From: Candidatus Gastranaerophilales bacterium
Lineage (GTDB): Bacteria > Cyanobacteriota > Vampirovibrionia > Gastranaerophilales > Gastranaerophilaceae
Reading direction: 5' to 3'
NCBI GenBank assembly: GCA_944325665.1
Contig: CALVAY010000004.1
Coordinates: 1 to 64,000 of the forward strand
DNA length: 64,000 nucleotides
Shown: positions 7,780 to 16,702 of the stretch, one piece after another
How positions within the stretch are numbered: the first letter of the stretch is position 1
Layout of the letters: the number at the start of each line of letters is the position of its first letter
Made by a program: the position numbers and the translations under genes
Notes under the pieces: model-generated
The model's input: only the letters and a program-made list of their open reading frames with translations
What the model was told of the DNA's origin: nothing
Databases searched by the model: none

Positions 7780-8655
7780 TTAAACTTTTACCAACTCGCC
7801 GCTCTCGTTTAGTTTATACAAAAGCTCTTGCACACAGGAGCCCTCAGGAGTACTTCTCAAGTTGCGGGAATATTGAACAAGTTTAGAGCCTTCAAAAAGA
7901 AAGGCGTCTGCTATATTAAAATTACCGTCAGGCTGAACTTCAACATCCTGAATAAGTGTTAAATTACCATCTCTCATTCTTTGGGCAAGCTTTTGTCCAA
8001 CCGAAACATCTCCGTCTTTCCTTATTCCTTCGGCAACATAAGAAACAGCACCCTCAAGATCTGTTTTTATAATTCGTGCAACATTACCATCGGGGGAGTA
8101 TTCTATTATATCATCGGGAATAAATCCGGAAATTGAAACTTCTCTTACCAAGTTGCCTGCTTCATTTGTTTCTCTCATTAAATATGGCATATCGTCATAA
8201 TCCATTCCGCGCATTTCAAATGTTCTTATTAAGCCGTTTTCTCTAACTTCATTAAAGTCATCAGCAGCACTTCTTTTTATGCATTCAGCAAGTTCATTAA
8301 CCTTCTTTTTTGCGCTTTCAAACATTTCGCAAGTGGCTTTATAGGCTTCATCAGCCTCTTTTTGAATTATGTGCACTTCAGATAGAACTTCATCAGCGCC
8401 TTTTCCTCTTTTTAACAATATCATGCCGGCAGCTAAAGCACCAAAGGCAACGGCAGCACCCAGAGCTATTTTTTTAGGGTTTGATTTTAAAGAGGAATTA
8501 TCTAATACCGAGTTTGGCTCTTTAACTTCAGCTGAAGAATTATTAACCTTAACGGCATTACTTGTCGGGGTTGCTTGCTGTGCATTTTGAATAGGCTTAA
8601 TAACACCGTTTGGCATTTTAAAAGAGCTAAACGCGTTTAATGAATTTACTTGCAT
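7780..8655 (-). CDS. Lineage-specific membrane-anchored protein with DG beta-repeats
   Basis: A 291-residue protein I do not recognise as a named family. A polar, low-complexity N-terminus (residues 1-62) leads to one hydrophobic segment (about 64-82, KIALGAAVAFGALAAGMIL), then a helical stretch (about 88-130). The C-terminal half has repeated strand-turn-strand units (EYSPDGNVARIIKTD, EVQPDGNFNIADAF, KLNESGELVKV). This layout recurs in the proteins at 11015 and 53670 and looks lineage-specific. GAGG lies 5 nt before the ATG. The hydrophobic segment suggests membrane anchoring; no function is known. Confidence 0.75.
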   Translation of the reverse strand: MQVNSLNAFSSFKMPNGVIKPIQNAQQATPTSNAVKVNNSSAEVKEPNSVLDNSSLKSNPKKIALGAAVAFGALAAGMILLKRGKGADEVLSEVHIIQKEADEAYKATCEMFESAKKKVNELAECIKRSAADDFNEVRENGLIRTFEMRGMDYDDMPYLMRETNEAGNLVREVSISGFIPDDIIEYSPDGNVARIIKTDLEGAVSYVAEGIRKDGDVSVGQKLAQRMRDGNLTLIQDVEVQPDGNFNIADAFLFEGSKLVQYSRNLRSTPEGSCVQELLYKLNESGELVKV

Positions 8656-8713
8656 AAAACCTCACAATAGTTACAAAAAAATAAAACATGAGAATGATTT
8701 TTTTTGCTTACAC

Positions 8714-8741
8714 TTGACTTTTATGTACAATCGTACATAAT
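8714..8741 (+). promoter_or_regulatory. Promoter of the lexA/umuD-like gene
   Basis: TTGACT (8714-8719), a 16-bp spacer and CATAAT (8736-8741). The -10 ends 6 nt before the ATG at 8748, so the transcript should be leaderless. The SOS-type palindrome covers the spacer and the -10. Confidence 0.75.
8721..8740. promoter_or_regulatory. SOS-box-like LexA operator of cyanobacterial type
   Basis: TTATGTACAATCGTACATAA is a perfect palindrome with 8-bp arms around AATC. It contains GTAC-N4-GTAC, the form described for cyanobacterial LexA boxes, and differs from the Bacillus (GAAC-N4-GTTC) and E. coli (CTG-N10-CAG) forms. It overlaps the promoter of the S24 protease gene, which implies autorepression. 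Confidence 0.78.
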
Positions 8742-8747
8742 AATATT

Positions 8748-9329
8748 ATGAAAGATTTAACCTTAAAACAAAACCAATTTTTTGAAGCACTAAAAGAAAA
8801 CTACGGAAAAGACGCGCTGCCAAGTTTGAGTGCCATAAAAGAGCTTTTAGGCTACAAGTCAAAAAACTCCGTTGCGCAGTACTTTAATGTTTTAAAAAAG
8901 AAAAATATCATTGAAGAAAAAAACTCAAGATACTACATATCGCAAGATTTTTTAGGGGCAAGGCTGTTTAGCTCAAAAGTAAGAGCAGGTTTTGCAAGCG
9001 CTATGGAAGATGAAGTTGAAAATCTTATTTCATTTGACAGAGAGCTTGAATTGAACAAAACAAATGTCTTTATCTTCAGAGTTTCGGGGGATTCAATGGT
9101 AGATTTGGGAATTTTTGAAGGGGATTATGTAAGCATTAAAAAAAGCTCTTATGCTCAGGATAAAGACATAGTGCTTGCAAATATCGACGGCGGTTTCACC
9201 CTTAAGACTTATCGAAACAAAAATAACAAAGTCTGGCTTGAACCTGCAAATAAAAATTACCCCAACCTTTACCCGAGAAGCTCTCTTGTAATTTTTGGAG
9301 TTGCACTTGGTATTATGAGGAAATTCTAA
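8748..9329 (+). CDS. LexA/UmuD-like S24 autoprotease with winged helix
   Basis: A 193-residue protein with an N-terminal LexA-type winged helix (about residues 1-65; SLSAIKELLGYKSKNSVAQY is the recognition region) and a C-terminal S24 peptidase domain. Ser116 (SGDSM) and Lys153 (GGFTLKTY) form the catalytic dyad. Ala80-Gly81 is the likely self-cleavage site. It is followed directly by umuC, so it may act both as an SOS repressor and, once cleaved, as the UmuD-like partner of the polymerase. A perfect LexA-type palindrome overlaps its own promoter. The stop codon and the umuC start overlap (TAATG). Confidence 0.9.
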   Translation: MKDLTLKQNQFFEALKENYGKDALPSLSAIKELLGYKSKNSVAQYFNVLKKKNIIEEKNSRYYISQDFLGARLFSSKVRAGFASAMEDEVENLISFDRELELNKTNVFIFRVSGDSMVDLGIFEGDYVSIKKSSYAQDKDIVLANIDGGFTLKTYRNKNNKVWLEPANKNYPNLYPRSSLVIFGVALGIMRKF

Positions 9330-10519
9330 TGCCAAAATACAATATAATAGCCCTTGTTGACTGCAATAACTTTTTTGCCTCATGTGAAATACTTTTTAAT
9401 CCCGAGTTAAAGGGCAAACCCGTATGCGTGCTTTCAAATAACGACGGCTGCATAATTGCCCGCTCAAACGAAGCAAAGGCACTTGGGGTAAAAATGGGAA
9501 TGCCGTATTTTATGGCAAAAAAGCAGTTTAAAAACGTAATATATCTGTCAGGAAACCACCCGAGATATAACGAAATTTCAAAAAGGGTTATGTCAAAGTT
9601 ATATGACTACACGCCAAGTGTTGAGGTTTATTCAATAGACGAGGCTTTTTTAGACCTTTGCGGAACAAGAAAGCTTTTCAGATGTTCTTATGAAGAATTA
9701 ATCGAAAAAATCCGAAAAGAAATAAAAGAAGACATAGGAATTGACGTATCAATCGGACTTTCTTATTCAAAAACTCTTGCAAAACTTGCTTGTGAAAAAG
9801 CAAAAGAAATCGGCAAGAAAAATCCCGACATCGGCACATATAAAATTGGCTTTAGGGAAATTAAAAACGAATTAAGACTTGCAAAAATAGAGGATATTTG
9901 GGGTATCGGGGCAAACACGGCAGCACTTTTAAGAAAGCACTACATCTCATCCGCTTACGATTTTACCTCTCAAAATGACGCTTGGATTAAAAGAGTTTTG
10001 GGTAAAGTCGGATTGGATCTTAAATATGAGCTTTTAGGCGAAGCGCAAAACCCTGTAAATCCTGAAAAAACACTGCCTAAAAGCATACAGAAAACCGCCT
10101 CGTTTGCAAATTTCACAAACAGTAAAGAATATATTATAAACGCCCTAAACTACCATACACACAGGGTTTGCAAGAAGCTAAGGCACCTTGATTTGGTTTC
10201 ATCGGGGGTTAGCATAATGCTAAGAACAAAAGATTTTTATATATTAAGTGCAAAAACAAACTTTGAAACACCCGTTAATTCAGAGTTTGAATTTAATTTA
10301 AAAGTAAAAGAGCTTTTTGAAGAGATATTTAACCCCAACCTGAATTACCGCTCCTGCGGTGTTTGTGCCTTAAAATTGACAAGCGGGAACAACTGTCAGC
10401 TTTCACTTTTTAACTCCGAGAGAATTGAAAAGGCCCAAAAATTATCAGACGCTTGGGATAAAATCGAAGAAAAATTCGGACGTGCAAAAATTCACCTTGG
10501 CACAAATGCACTTAATTAG
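9329..10519 (+). CDS. umuC: Y-family DNA polymerase (UmuC-like)
   Basis: A 396-residue translesion polymerase of the UmuC branch. The palm motifs are VDCNNFFASCE (Asp11 metal ligand) and YSIDEAFLDL (Asp104, Glu105). NNDGCIIARSNEAK and GIGANTAALL (helix-hairpin-helix, about residue 190) are typical. The little-finger domain lies at about 245-350. It inserts nucleotides opposite damaged bases during SOS and is usually activated by processed UmuD. It overlaps the S24 protease stop by one base, so both are expressed from the SOS-controlled promoter at 8714. Confidence 0.93.
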   Translation: MPKYNIIALVDCNNFFASCEILFNPELKGKPVCVLSNNDGCIIARSNEAKALGVKMGMPYFMAKKQFKNVIYLSGNHPRYNEISKRVMSKLYDYTPSVEVYSIDEAFLDLCGTRKLFRCSYEELIEKIRKEIKEDIGIDVSIGLSYSKTLAKLACEKAKEIGKKNPDIGTYKIGFREIKNELRLAKIEDIWGIGANTAALLRKHYISSAYDFTSQNDAWIKRVLGKVGLDLKYELLGEAQNPVNPEKTLPKSIQKTASFANFTNSKEYIINALNYHTHRVCKKLRHLDLVSSGVSIMLRTKDFYILSAKTNFETPVNSEFEFNLKVKELFEEIFNPNLNYRSCGVCALKLTSGNNCQLSLFNSERIEKAQKLSDAWDKIEEKFGRAKIHLGTNALN

Positions 10520-10542
10520 CTTATACTTTCTTAAAATAAATG

Positions 10543-10571
10543 TTGAAGTTAATTTTTGTTTCGTATAAAAT
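10543..10571 (+). promoter_or_regulatory. rpsO promoter
   Basis: TTGAAG (10543-10548), a 17-bp spacer and TAAAAT (10566-10571). The expected transcript start, near 10578, leaves a leader of about 45 nt before rpsO. S15 represses its own translation in several bacteria, so this leader could be a target; no clear fold is visible by eye. Confidence 0.6.
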
Positions 10572-10622
10572 AAACTCACCACCGATATTTAACGTTAGAT
10601 ACAAAAGCCAAAAGGATTAAAA

Positions 10623-10892
10623 ATGACAATTAATTTAAAAAACAAACAAGAATTAATCGAAAAATTCGGAAAAGATTCTAAAGACAGCGGCAGCATCGAA
10701 GTTCAAGTTGCTATGCTTTCTCAAAAAATTTCCGAACTTACAGAACACTTAAAAAATAATGCAAAAGACTTCCAAGCAAAACGCGGTCTTTTAATGATGG
10801 TAGGTAAAAGAAAAAGAATGCTTACTTACATTAAAAAATCTGATATTGAAAAATACAGAAAACTAATCAAAGTATTAAACATCAGAGGTTAG
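10623..10892 (+). CDS. rpsO: 30S ribosomal protein S15
   Basis: An 89-residue protein of the standard S15 length. It has the conserved GSIEVQVAMLSQKISELTEHLK helix (positions about 22-43) and the C-terminal RKRMLTYIKKSD region that contacts 16S rRNA helices 20-22. It binds early in assembly of the 30S platform. AAAGGA lies 6 nt upstream of the ATG. The gene has its own promoter and a strong terminator just after it, so it is monocistronic. The pnp gene, a frequent neighbour elsewhere, is absent. Confidence 0.98.
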   Translation: MTINLKNKQELIEKFGKDSKDSGSIEVQVAMLSQKISELTEHLKNNAKDFQAKRGLLMMVGKRKRMLTYIKKSDIEKYRKLIKVLNIRG

Positions 10893-10910
10893 GATTTAAA
10901 AACAATAACA

Positions 10911-10943
10911 AAAGAGGGTGTATGTTACTACACCCTCTTTTTT
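10911..10943 (+). terminator. rpsO terminator
   Basis: A 12-bp perfect stem, AAAGAGGGTGTA (10911-10922) with TACACCCTCTTT (10929-10940), around a 6-nt loop and ending in a run of T. It starts 18 bp after the rpsO stop codon. Confidence 0.93.
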
Positions 10944-11014
10944 GTGCATTTCAGGTGGGGCAATTTTTTTTCTTCATTTGTTTTATTAGCAATGCAAATG
11001 AAAGGGAAAAAATA

Positions 11015-12100
11015 ATGTCAATATCTGCGATTAACCAAGTAAAAAATGACGGCGGGGTTTATGCAAAAAGCGAACCAAAAATAACAAAAGCTGAAATCGA
11101 ACAAAATAACGTAAAGCCCGAAAAGATAATTGATGCAATGGACCTTGCAGGTCAAAACAATTTGTACGCAATTAAAAAAAGCGGTGTAAGTTTTGGTGCA
11201 AATATTGACGAGCCGACAACAACAAAAGCACAAGCACTTGATAAAGCAAGAGAAATGCAAAGAGTTTGCTTGCAGCACGAAACGGAAATAAGCAATGCCA
11301 TAAAAGACATAAAAGACAATAGTGTTTCAATTCAAAGAGAAGCACAACAAAAGCTTGCCGAAGTTACAAGATTGGCAAACGAAAAAGAAGATGCAGCGCC
11401 TCAAGACGGGACAACAAGAGAGATAATAAGATTTAAAAACGGTAGCGGACTATTAATGAGAGAATATAGGGAGGGCGAAACGGTACCGTATAGAATAACG
11501 GAATTTAACGGCAAAAGATGTATTATTAAAGAAGAAGTAGGCGAAGATAGCCTCAAGAGAAAATTCTACGGCAAAATGTATGAATTTAATAATGACAAAT
11601 TATACGTTTATCGCGAAAATTTTGAAGAAGTTGCAAACTCCCATATAAAAATAGGTAAAGCAATGACTTTTTCGGGCGACAAGCTTCAAAACTATACAGA
11701 AGGACTTGATAGAAGACAAAATGGCGAAAAAAGAGCGTTAGAAGTTCAACTTGGCTTTGCAGGCTTTAACTATTACAGTATAAACTCAAGCGGAACAACT
11801 AACGGTAACTACACTTGCGATGTATCAGCAAGATTTAATCAGGAAAGCGGAAGACTTGATCTTTATACTGAAGGTATCTCAAACGAAAGATACGGAGCAA
11901 AAAAAAGTGATGTAGAATTCTACTGTTTTGACGGCAACCTTATATTATACACGGAAGGTGAACAAAAACTCGGACCAAAAGGACAAAGGTACAAAAAAAG
12001 CATAGGCTATCAAGACGGCATCCCAAAGACATACAAAGAGGATGTTGCAGTGGATGTGTTTGGATTTGAAAAAGCAAATACAAATTACAAATTTGACTAG
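11015..12100 (+). CDS. Lineage-specific protein with beta-hairpin repeats
   Basis: A 361-residue protein of no family I recognise. I chose the ATG at 11015, with GGGA 10 nt upstream; the longer frame would start inside the rpsO terminator. Residues 1-60 are polar and contain GVSFGANID, an N-terminal motif type (FxG) also seen as PTFKGE in the protein at 39074. A helical segment follows (about 65-110). The remainder is strand-turn repeats with charged turns (FKNGSGLLMREY, FNGKRCIIKEE, FNNDKLYVYREN, FDGNLILYTEG). No signal peptide or membrane helix is visible. A strong terminator follows, so it is a single-gene unit. Confidence 0.72.
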   Translation: MSISAINQVKNDGGVYAKSEPKITKAEIEQNNVKPEKIIDAMDLAGQNNLYAIKKSGVSFGANIDEPTTTKAQALDKAREMQRVCLQHETEISNAIKDIKDNSVSIQREAQQKLAEVTRLANEKEDAAPQDGTTREIIRFKNGSGLLMREYREGETVPYRITEFNGKRCIIKEEVGEDSLKRKFYGKMYEFNNDKLYVYRENFEEVANSHIKIGKAMTFSGDKLQNYTEGLDRRQNGEKRALEVQLGFAGFNYYSINSSGTTNGNYTCDVSARFNQESGRLDLYTEGISNERYGAKKSDVEFYCFDGNLILYTEGEQKLGPKGQRYKKSIGYQDGIPKTYKEDVAVDVFGFEKANTNYKFD

Positions 12101-12102
12101 AT

Positions 12103-12128
12103 AAAAAGCACCAACTCGGTGCTTTTTT
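12103..12128 (+). terminator. Terminator of the beta-repeat protein gene
   Basis: AAAAAGCACC (12103-12112) pairs with GGTGCTTTTT (12118-12127) around a 5-nt loop, followed by T residues. It is 2 bp downstream of the stop codon. Confidence 0.92.
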
Positions 12129-12139
12129 TATTGCAATTA

Positions 12140-12148
12140 TGATATAAT
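12140..12148 (+). promoter_or_regulatory. Extended -10 promoter, leaderless start
   Basis: TGA followed by TATAAT (12143-12148) forms an extended -10 element. It ends 6 nt before the ATG at 12155. There is no Shine-Dalgarno and no good -35, which fits an extended -10 promoter giving a leaderless message. Confidence 0.7.
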
Positions 12149-12154
12149 CTTCCT

Positions 12155-13219
12155 ATGAGAGTATTACTTATAGGCACTTCAAACGCAACCTCGGACTTTG
12201 CGCAATATTTTACTCAAAACAGCGAAAACATTGTTTTTACGACAAAAGAAGGTACTGAGGCAAATTTTATAGATATAAACCCTGAAAATACGGAAGAATT
12301 AAAGGAGTTTGCTCTTGCAAACGAGATTAATTTAACGATTTTGTGCGATGAAAAAGCGATATTAAGTGAAATATCAAATGTTTTTTCATCCAATGGCTTA
12401 AGCGTTTTTGCGCCAGAGGGAGAAAGCTTAAAACTTATAAACTCAAAAATTTGGGCAAAAAAGTTCATCTATAAAAACAAAATTCCGACCCCGAGATTTC
12501 AGTTTTTTGAAAAACCGCAAGCTGCAATTGACGCTATAAGACAAGGACATTTCCCGATTGTTGTAAAGTCTGACGAGTATCAAAAAGACGGGGTAAGAAT
12601 TTGCGAAACGTTTAAAAAGGCAAAATTAGCAACAGAAGAGCTTTTTAGCTGCGGCTCAAAAAAAATTCTTATTGAGGATTATATTTGGGGAAAAGAATTT
12701 AGTGTTTATGCAATCTCTGACGGCTATAACCCGATATTTTTAAGCGAAGTAAGCACTTATCAAAACACTTTTGCAAAATTAGACGTGGATTTTTTAGACG
12801 ACAAACAAAAAGAAGAAATTTTAAACACAATTATAAAGCCGTTTTTGGGTGCATTAGCAAAGGAAAACGGTGAGTATATAGGAATTTTGGGCTTTAATTT
12901 TGTTCAAACAAAAGACAAAACGTATCTTATAAGCTGCGATGCTTTCATAAAAGATTTATGCTCAAATATGGTCATAAATTCCATAAAAGACAGTTGGGCA
13001 GAGCTTTTTGATGATGCGCTAAGCGGGGTTTTAACACAAGAATTTAAAGAAATAAAACACAAAGATTTACACGCTTTTAGTGCGCAAATATACAAAAATG
13101 GTGAAAAAATAAACTTCTGCGAATTTGGAAGGACTTATAACGAAGCAAAATCAAAGCTTTTGGAACAAGAAATTGAGCAAAAGGACTTAGAAGAGGCAAT
13201 TAAAGTATGGAAATATTAG
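12155..13219 (+). CDS. Degenerate PurD-like ATP-grasp protein
   Basis: A 354-residue protein whose domain order resembles GAR synthetase (PurD, usually about 420 aa): an N-terminal Rossmann-like domain (MRVLLIGTSNATSDFAQYF), an ATP-grasp domain (FPIVVKSDEYQKDGVRI; ILIEDYIWGKEFSVYAI) and a C-terminal lobe. Key PurD motifs are altered. The glycine-rich loop after the ATP-binding lysine is lost, GPNTGGMG is missing, and the EFNxRFGDPE metal site reads SCDAFIKDLC. It is therefore probably a repurposed or inactive paralogue rather than the purine enzyme. It overlaps the cytidylyltransferase gene by 13 nt. Calling it an unrelated ATP-grasp ligase is the main alternative. Confidence 0.65.
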   Translation: MRVLLIGTSNATSDFAQYFTQNSENIVFTTKEGTEANFIDINPENTEELKEFALANEINLTILCDEKAILSEISNVFSSNGLSVFAPEGESLKLINSKIWAKKFIYKNKIPTPRFQFFEKPQAAIDAIRQGHFPIVVKSDEYQKDGVRICETFKKAKLATEELFSCGSKKILIEDYIWGKEFSVYAISDGYNPIFLSEVSTYQNTFAKLDVDFLDDKQKEEILNTIIKPFLGALAKENGEYIGILGFNFVQTKDKTYLISCDAFIKDLCSNMVINSIKDSWAELFDDALSGVLTQEFKEIKHKDLHAFSAQIYKNGEKINFCEFGRTYNEAKSKLLEQEIEQKDLEEAIKVWKY

Positions 13220-13902
13220 CTGTAATCCCTGCCAGAGGCGGCTCCAAAGGTATCAAGAGAAAAAATCTGCGCCCTATTTTAGATAAGCCCCTTGTTGCCT
13301 ACTCAATTGAAGCCGGGCTTAATTCAAAATACATAACAAAAACCGTTGTTTCAAGCGAGGATGATGAAATTTGCGAAGTTTCAAAAAATTACGGTGCGCA
13401 AATTGTAAAAAGACCCAATGAACTTGCGCAAGACGAAACAAAAACAATACCCGTTGTAATTCACGCTCTTAAATATCTTGAAGAAAATGAAGGCTACAAG
13501 CCTGACTACGTTGTACTTTTGCAGCCGACTTGCCCGCTAAGGGATTCAAAATACATAGATGACGCTTTTGATTTTTACTTTGAAAAGGAAAAAGAAGGCT
13601 ATGACAGCTGCTTTAGCGCTTTTGATATAGGAACAACCCACGCTAAGTGGAAAATACTTCACAACGGACAAGCTCAGGGGCTTTACGATTACAGAGTTCG
13701 CCCAAGAAGACAGGATACTGCGGAGCATTACAAAATGGTTTGTGAAAACGGAGCATTTTATGCGCTTAAGCGAGATACAATTTTTGAAGTAAACGATTTT
13801 ATCGGCTATAATCCTGCAATCTATATTACACCAAGGGTTATAGACATCGACACACCCGAGGATATTTTATGCATAGAAAACCAACTCAAAGCGAAAAGTT
13901 AA
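13207..13902 (+). CDS. Acylneuraminate cytidylyltransferase family (NeuA-like)
   Basis: A 231-residue nucleotidyltransferase with the signature [15 protein letters not shown] (residues 7-21), QPTCPLRD (about 110-117) and IDIDTPEDI near the C-terminus. NeuA-type enzymes make CMP-activated nonulosonic acids (sialic, legionaminic or pseudaminic acid) for surface glycans. The specific sugar cannot be told, and no neuB-like synthase is in the window. It overlaps the PurD-like gene upstream and yidD downstream, so it is the middle gene of a tight three-gene unit. Confidence 0.88.
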   Translation: MEILAVIPARGGSKGIKRKNLRPILDKPLVAYSIEAGLNSKYITKTVVSSEDDEICEVSKNYGAQIVKRPNELAQDETKTIPVVIHALKYLEENEGYKPDYVVLLQPTCPLRDSKYIDDAFDFYFEKEKEGYDSCFSAFDIGTTHAKWKILHNGQAQGLYDYRVRPRRQDTAEHYKMVCENGAFYALKRDTIFEVNDFIGYNPAIYITPRVIDIDTPEDILCIENQLKAKS

Positions 13903-14114
13903 ACCTTGGCCAGAAAATCTGCTTAAAATTAATTTCAATATACAGATTTTTCTCAAAATTCACACCTGCAACTTGCAGGTTTTACCCGACCTGCTCAAAA
14001 TACACTTACGAAGCAATTAAAAAATACGGCGTAATAAAAGGCGGTTTTTTGGGGCTTAAAAGAATTTTAAAGTGCCACCCCTTTCACCCAGGAGGATACG
14101 ACCCGCTGCCTTAG
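13869..14114 (+). CDS. yidD: Membrane protein insertion efficiency factor YidD
   Basis: An 81-residue protein with the conserved YidD core: [20 protein letters not shown] (about residues 31-50), [22 protein letters not shown] (about 57-78), and an amphipathic N-terminal helix. YidD sits at the inner membrane and assists YidC-dependent insertion. Its usual neighbours rnpA and yidC are absent here. It begins inside the end of the neuA-like gene (34-nt overlap), and its stop overlaps that of the convergent carbonic anhydrase gene. Confidence 0.95.
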   Translation: MHRKPTQSEKLNLGQKICLKLISIYRFFSKFTPATCRFYPTCSKYTYEAIKKYGVIKGGFLGLKRILKCHPFHPGGYDPLP

Positions 14115-14704
14115 TCCAAAAGCTCAACTTTACCGTTTTCAAGCGTAAAATAAGCCTTTTGAATTTTTAGTTTTCCTTCATCATATGCCTTTTTAATAAT
14201 TTGAGATTTAACCAAAAGTCTGTGCTTTGCAAAATCGCAGTAATGCTTTGCAAGCTCATTAAAGCAAGCTGTACCCATTTGCGTTTTTACACATTGAGCA
14301 TGGTGAATTAAATTTTCTAACTCATCATTGTATAAAGGCGCGTTTAGAGCGTATTTCATAACACCGCAGTCTTGATGAGCCAAAATTACAAGAAGTTTTA
14401 TTTTCAGATGTGCAACCCCGTATTCAAGAGTTTCCAAGACATTTGGCCCGATTGTTCCGCCTGCCGTTCTTGCAACAAACAGCTCGCCAAGTCCTGTATC
14501 AAAAATTATTTCAGGGCAAACTCTTGAATCCGAACAGCCTAAAATCATAGCATAGGGCTTTTGCCCGTTTGTCAAAGTTTCTTTCATTGCGCAAAAGCAG
14601 TGGTTTTTTACCCGAGGGGTGTTGTTTTGAAAACAAGCGTTCCCCTCAAGTAAAATATCCAAAAGTTCATCTGCGCTATAATTTTCGCTGTCAATTTTTT
14701 TCAT
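14111..14704 (-). CDS. Beta-class carbonic anhydrase
   Basis: A 197-residue beta carbonic anhydrase. Zinc ligands are Cys57, His110 and Cys113 (GCSDSR and AHQDCG), with the Asp59-Arg61 dyad and ARTAGG (78-83) in place. It interconverts CO2 and bicarbonate, supplying bicarbonate for carboxylations. The start codon overlaps the serS stop (TAATG), so it is translated with serS at the end of a pheT-rluB-serS-can run. The 3' end overlaps yidD by 4 nt. Confidence 0.95.
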   Translation of the reverse strand: MKKIDSENYSADELLDILLEGNACFQNNTPRVKNHCFCAMKETLTNGQKPYAMILGCSDSRVCPEIIFDTGLGELFVARTAGGTIGPNVLETLEYGVAHLKIKLLVILAHQDCGVMKYALNAPLYNDELENLIHHAQCVKTQMGTACFNELAKHYCDFAKHRLLVKSQIIKKAYDEGKLKIQKAYFTLENGKVELLD

Positions 14705-15969
14705 TATATTTTATCGAAACCTGTGTATTTTCTAAGTACTTCAGGGATGATTATGTCGCCTTCGGGTGTTTGGTAATTTTCAACAATAGCGGCAAAAGTT
14801 CTGCCAACAGCAAGGCCTGAACCGTTAATTGTGTGAACAAAGCGAACCTTTCCGCTTTCTTTATCTCTGTATCTGATATTTGCCCTTCTTGCCTGATAAT
14901 CGCCGTAATTTGAGCAGCTTGAAATTTCCTTATAAGAATTATAAGAAGGCATCCAAACTTCTAAATCCCAACATTTATTTGCAGAAAAACCAATATCAGC
15001 AGAGCAAAGTGCTTCACGTCTGTATGGCAACTCAAGCATCTGTAACATTTTTTCGGCATCTTTTGTTAATTTATCATGTTCTTCGGGACTTTGCTCGGGT
15101 GTAGTCAATTTTACCAATTCAACCTTGTTAAACTGGTGTACCCTTATTAACCCTCTTGTATCTTTACCGGCAGAACCCGCTTCACGTCTAAAGCAAGGAG
15201 TATAAGCGCACATATACTTAGGCAAATCATCTTGTGATAAGATTTCACCGGCGTAGATATTTGTAACGGGAACTTCTGCTGTCGGTATTAAATACAAATC
15301 TTCATCAACGCACTTGTACATATCTTCCGCAAACTTTGGCAGCTGACCCGTACCTGTCATTGTAGCCGCATTTGCCATAAACGGGGGTAAAATTTCTTCG
15401 TAGCCTTGCTCTTCTGTATGAATATCAAGGAAAAAGTTAATAATTGCACGCTCTAGTCTTGCACCCTTGCCGCGATAAAGTGTAAAACGGCTTTGAGAAA
15501 GCTTTACACCACGCTCAAAATCTACAAGATTTTTTTCTTCGCACAAATCCCAGTGAGCCTTAAACTCAAAGTCAAATTTTCTTGGCTCACCCCACTTGTA
15601 AACTTCAACGTTATCATCTTCGGATGTTCCAACAGGAGTTGTTTCATCGGGTAAGTTTGGAATGTTTAAAAGAAGATTTCTTTGTTTTTCATCCAAAAGT
15701 GTTTGTTTGTCTTCCAACTCTTTTATTTCATCGCCGATTTTTTTAACTTCAGCTTGAATTTCATCGGTATTTTGCCCGTTTTTTTTCATCTCGCCGATTT
15801 TTTGAGATTCGTTTTTTCTTTTTGCACGAAGCTCATCAACACTGAATTGAATTTTTCTTCTTTCCTCGTCAACGGCAAGAACAGCGTCTATGCTCAATTC
15901 AGGATTTCTTCTTTTTAGAAATTCATTTACTTTATCGGGATTTTCTCTGATTAATTTTATATCAAGCAT
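14704..15969 (-). CDS. serS: Seryl-tRNA synthetase
   Basis: A 421-residue class II synthetase of standard length. The N-terminal antiparallel coiled coil (about residues 30-105) binds the long variable arm of tRNA-Ser. Motif 2 ([21 protein letters not shown]) and motif 3 ([18 protein letters not shown]) are intact. I chose ATG 15969 with GAGGT 6 nt upstream; a TTG lies one codon earlier. It overlaps the end of the pseudouridine synthase gene by 8 nt. Confidence 0.98.
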   Translation of the reverse strand: MLDIKLIRENPDKVNEFLKRRNPELSIDAVLAVDEERRKIQFSVDELRAKRKNESQKIGEMKKNGQNTDEIQAEVKKIGDEIKELEDKQTLLDEKQRNLLLNIPNLPDETTPVGTSEDDNVEVYKWGEPRKFDFEFKAHWDLCEEKNLVDFERGVKLSQSRFTLYRGKGARLERAIINFFLDIHTEEQGYEEILPPFMANAATMTGTGQLPKFAEDMYKCVDEDLYLIPTAEVPVTNIYAGEILSQDDLPKYMCAYTPCFRREAGSAGKDTRGLIRVHQFNKVELVKLTTPEQSPEEHDKLTKDAEKMLQMLELPYRREALCSADIGFSANKCWDLEVWMPSYNSYKEISSCSNYGDYQARRANIRYRDKESGKVRFVHTINGSGLAVGRTFAAIVENYQTPEGDIIIPEVLRKYTGFDKI

Positions 15970-16699
15970 CAAATACCTCTTTCTCTTTGATTTTATCCAA
16001 ATATGCTTTTAATTCCTTAATTTGCTTGGGCTTTATCGGCTTTATCTGCCCTTTTTTAAGACCAATAATGTCAATTGTCGCATGTCTTATTCTTTTTAAG
16101 TGTACAACATTATGTCCCAAAAATTCAATCATACGTCTTATTTGACGATTAAGCCCCTGATAAAGAGTAACCTCAAGCAGAGTTTCGTCTTTTGTTCTTT
16201 CCAAAATTTCGCAATCACAGTATGCAATTTTACCCTTTTCAAGCTCAATTCCTCGAGCCAAAACCTCTAAATCTTCAACCTTTAAAAAGGCGTCAACCGT
16301 TACTCGATAAACCTTTGCAACCTTAATTGAAGGATGAGTAAGCTCATAGGTTAAATTGCCGTCATTTGTTAAGATTATCAGCCCTGATGAGTCTTTATCA
16401 AGCCTGCCCACAGGTTTTAGATGATGAAGTTCTTTTGGAATAATGTCATATATTGTCTTTCGACCTTTTTCATCATCACAAGTGGTAATGTAGCCCGTCG
16501 GCTTATAAAAACGGTAATATTCGAGTTTTAGATTTCTAAGAGGCTTGTTGTCAACAGACACTTTGTCTTTTACCCTGATTTCATAACCAAGCATAGTAAC
16601 AACTTCGCCATTAACTTTTACACGCCCTGCTTCAATCAGCTCATCTGCCTTACGGCGTGAGCAATATCCGCTTTGTGCAATGTATTTGTTAATTCTCAT
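15962..16699 (-). CDS. rRNA pseudouridine synthase, RsuA/RluB family
   Basis: A 245-residue protein with an N-terminal S4 RNA-binding domain (about residues 1-60; [21 protein letters not shown]) and an RsuA/RluB/E/F-type catalytic domain. The catalytic aspartate lies in [16 protein letters not shown] (about 98-113). [11 protein letters not shown] is the conserved C-terminal motif. It probably makes a pseudouridine in 23S rRNA (RluB-type) or 16S rRNA; I cannot tell which. It sits 3 bp after pheT, with AAGG before its ATG. Confidence 0.92.
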   Translation of the reverse strand: MRINKYIAQSGYCSRRKADELIEAGRVKVNGEVVTMLGYEIRVKDKVSVDNKPLRNLKLEYYRFYKPTGYITTCDDEKGRKTIYDIIPKELHHLKPVGRLDKDSSGLIILTNDGNLTYELTHPSIKVAKVYRVTVDAFLKVEDLEVLARGIELEKGKIAYCDCEILERTKDETLLEVTLYQGLNRQIRRMIEFLGHNVVHLKRIRHATIDIIGLKKGQIKPIKPKQIKELKAYLDKIKEKEVFDA

Positions 16700-16702
16700 A
16701 TA

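Noticed and set aside
10922-11014. N-terminal extension of the protein at 11015
   Set aside because: It would start inside the rpsO terminator stem and encode a hydrophobic stretch unlike the family. ATG 11015 has GGGA upstream.
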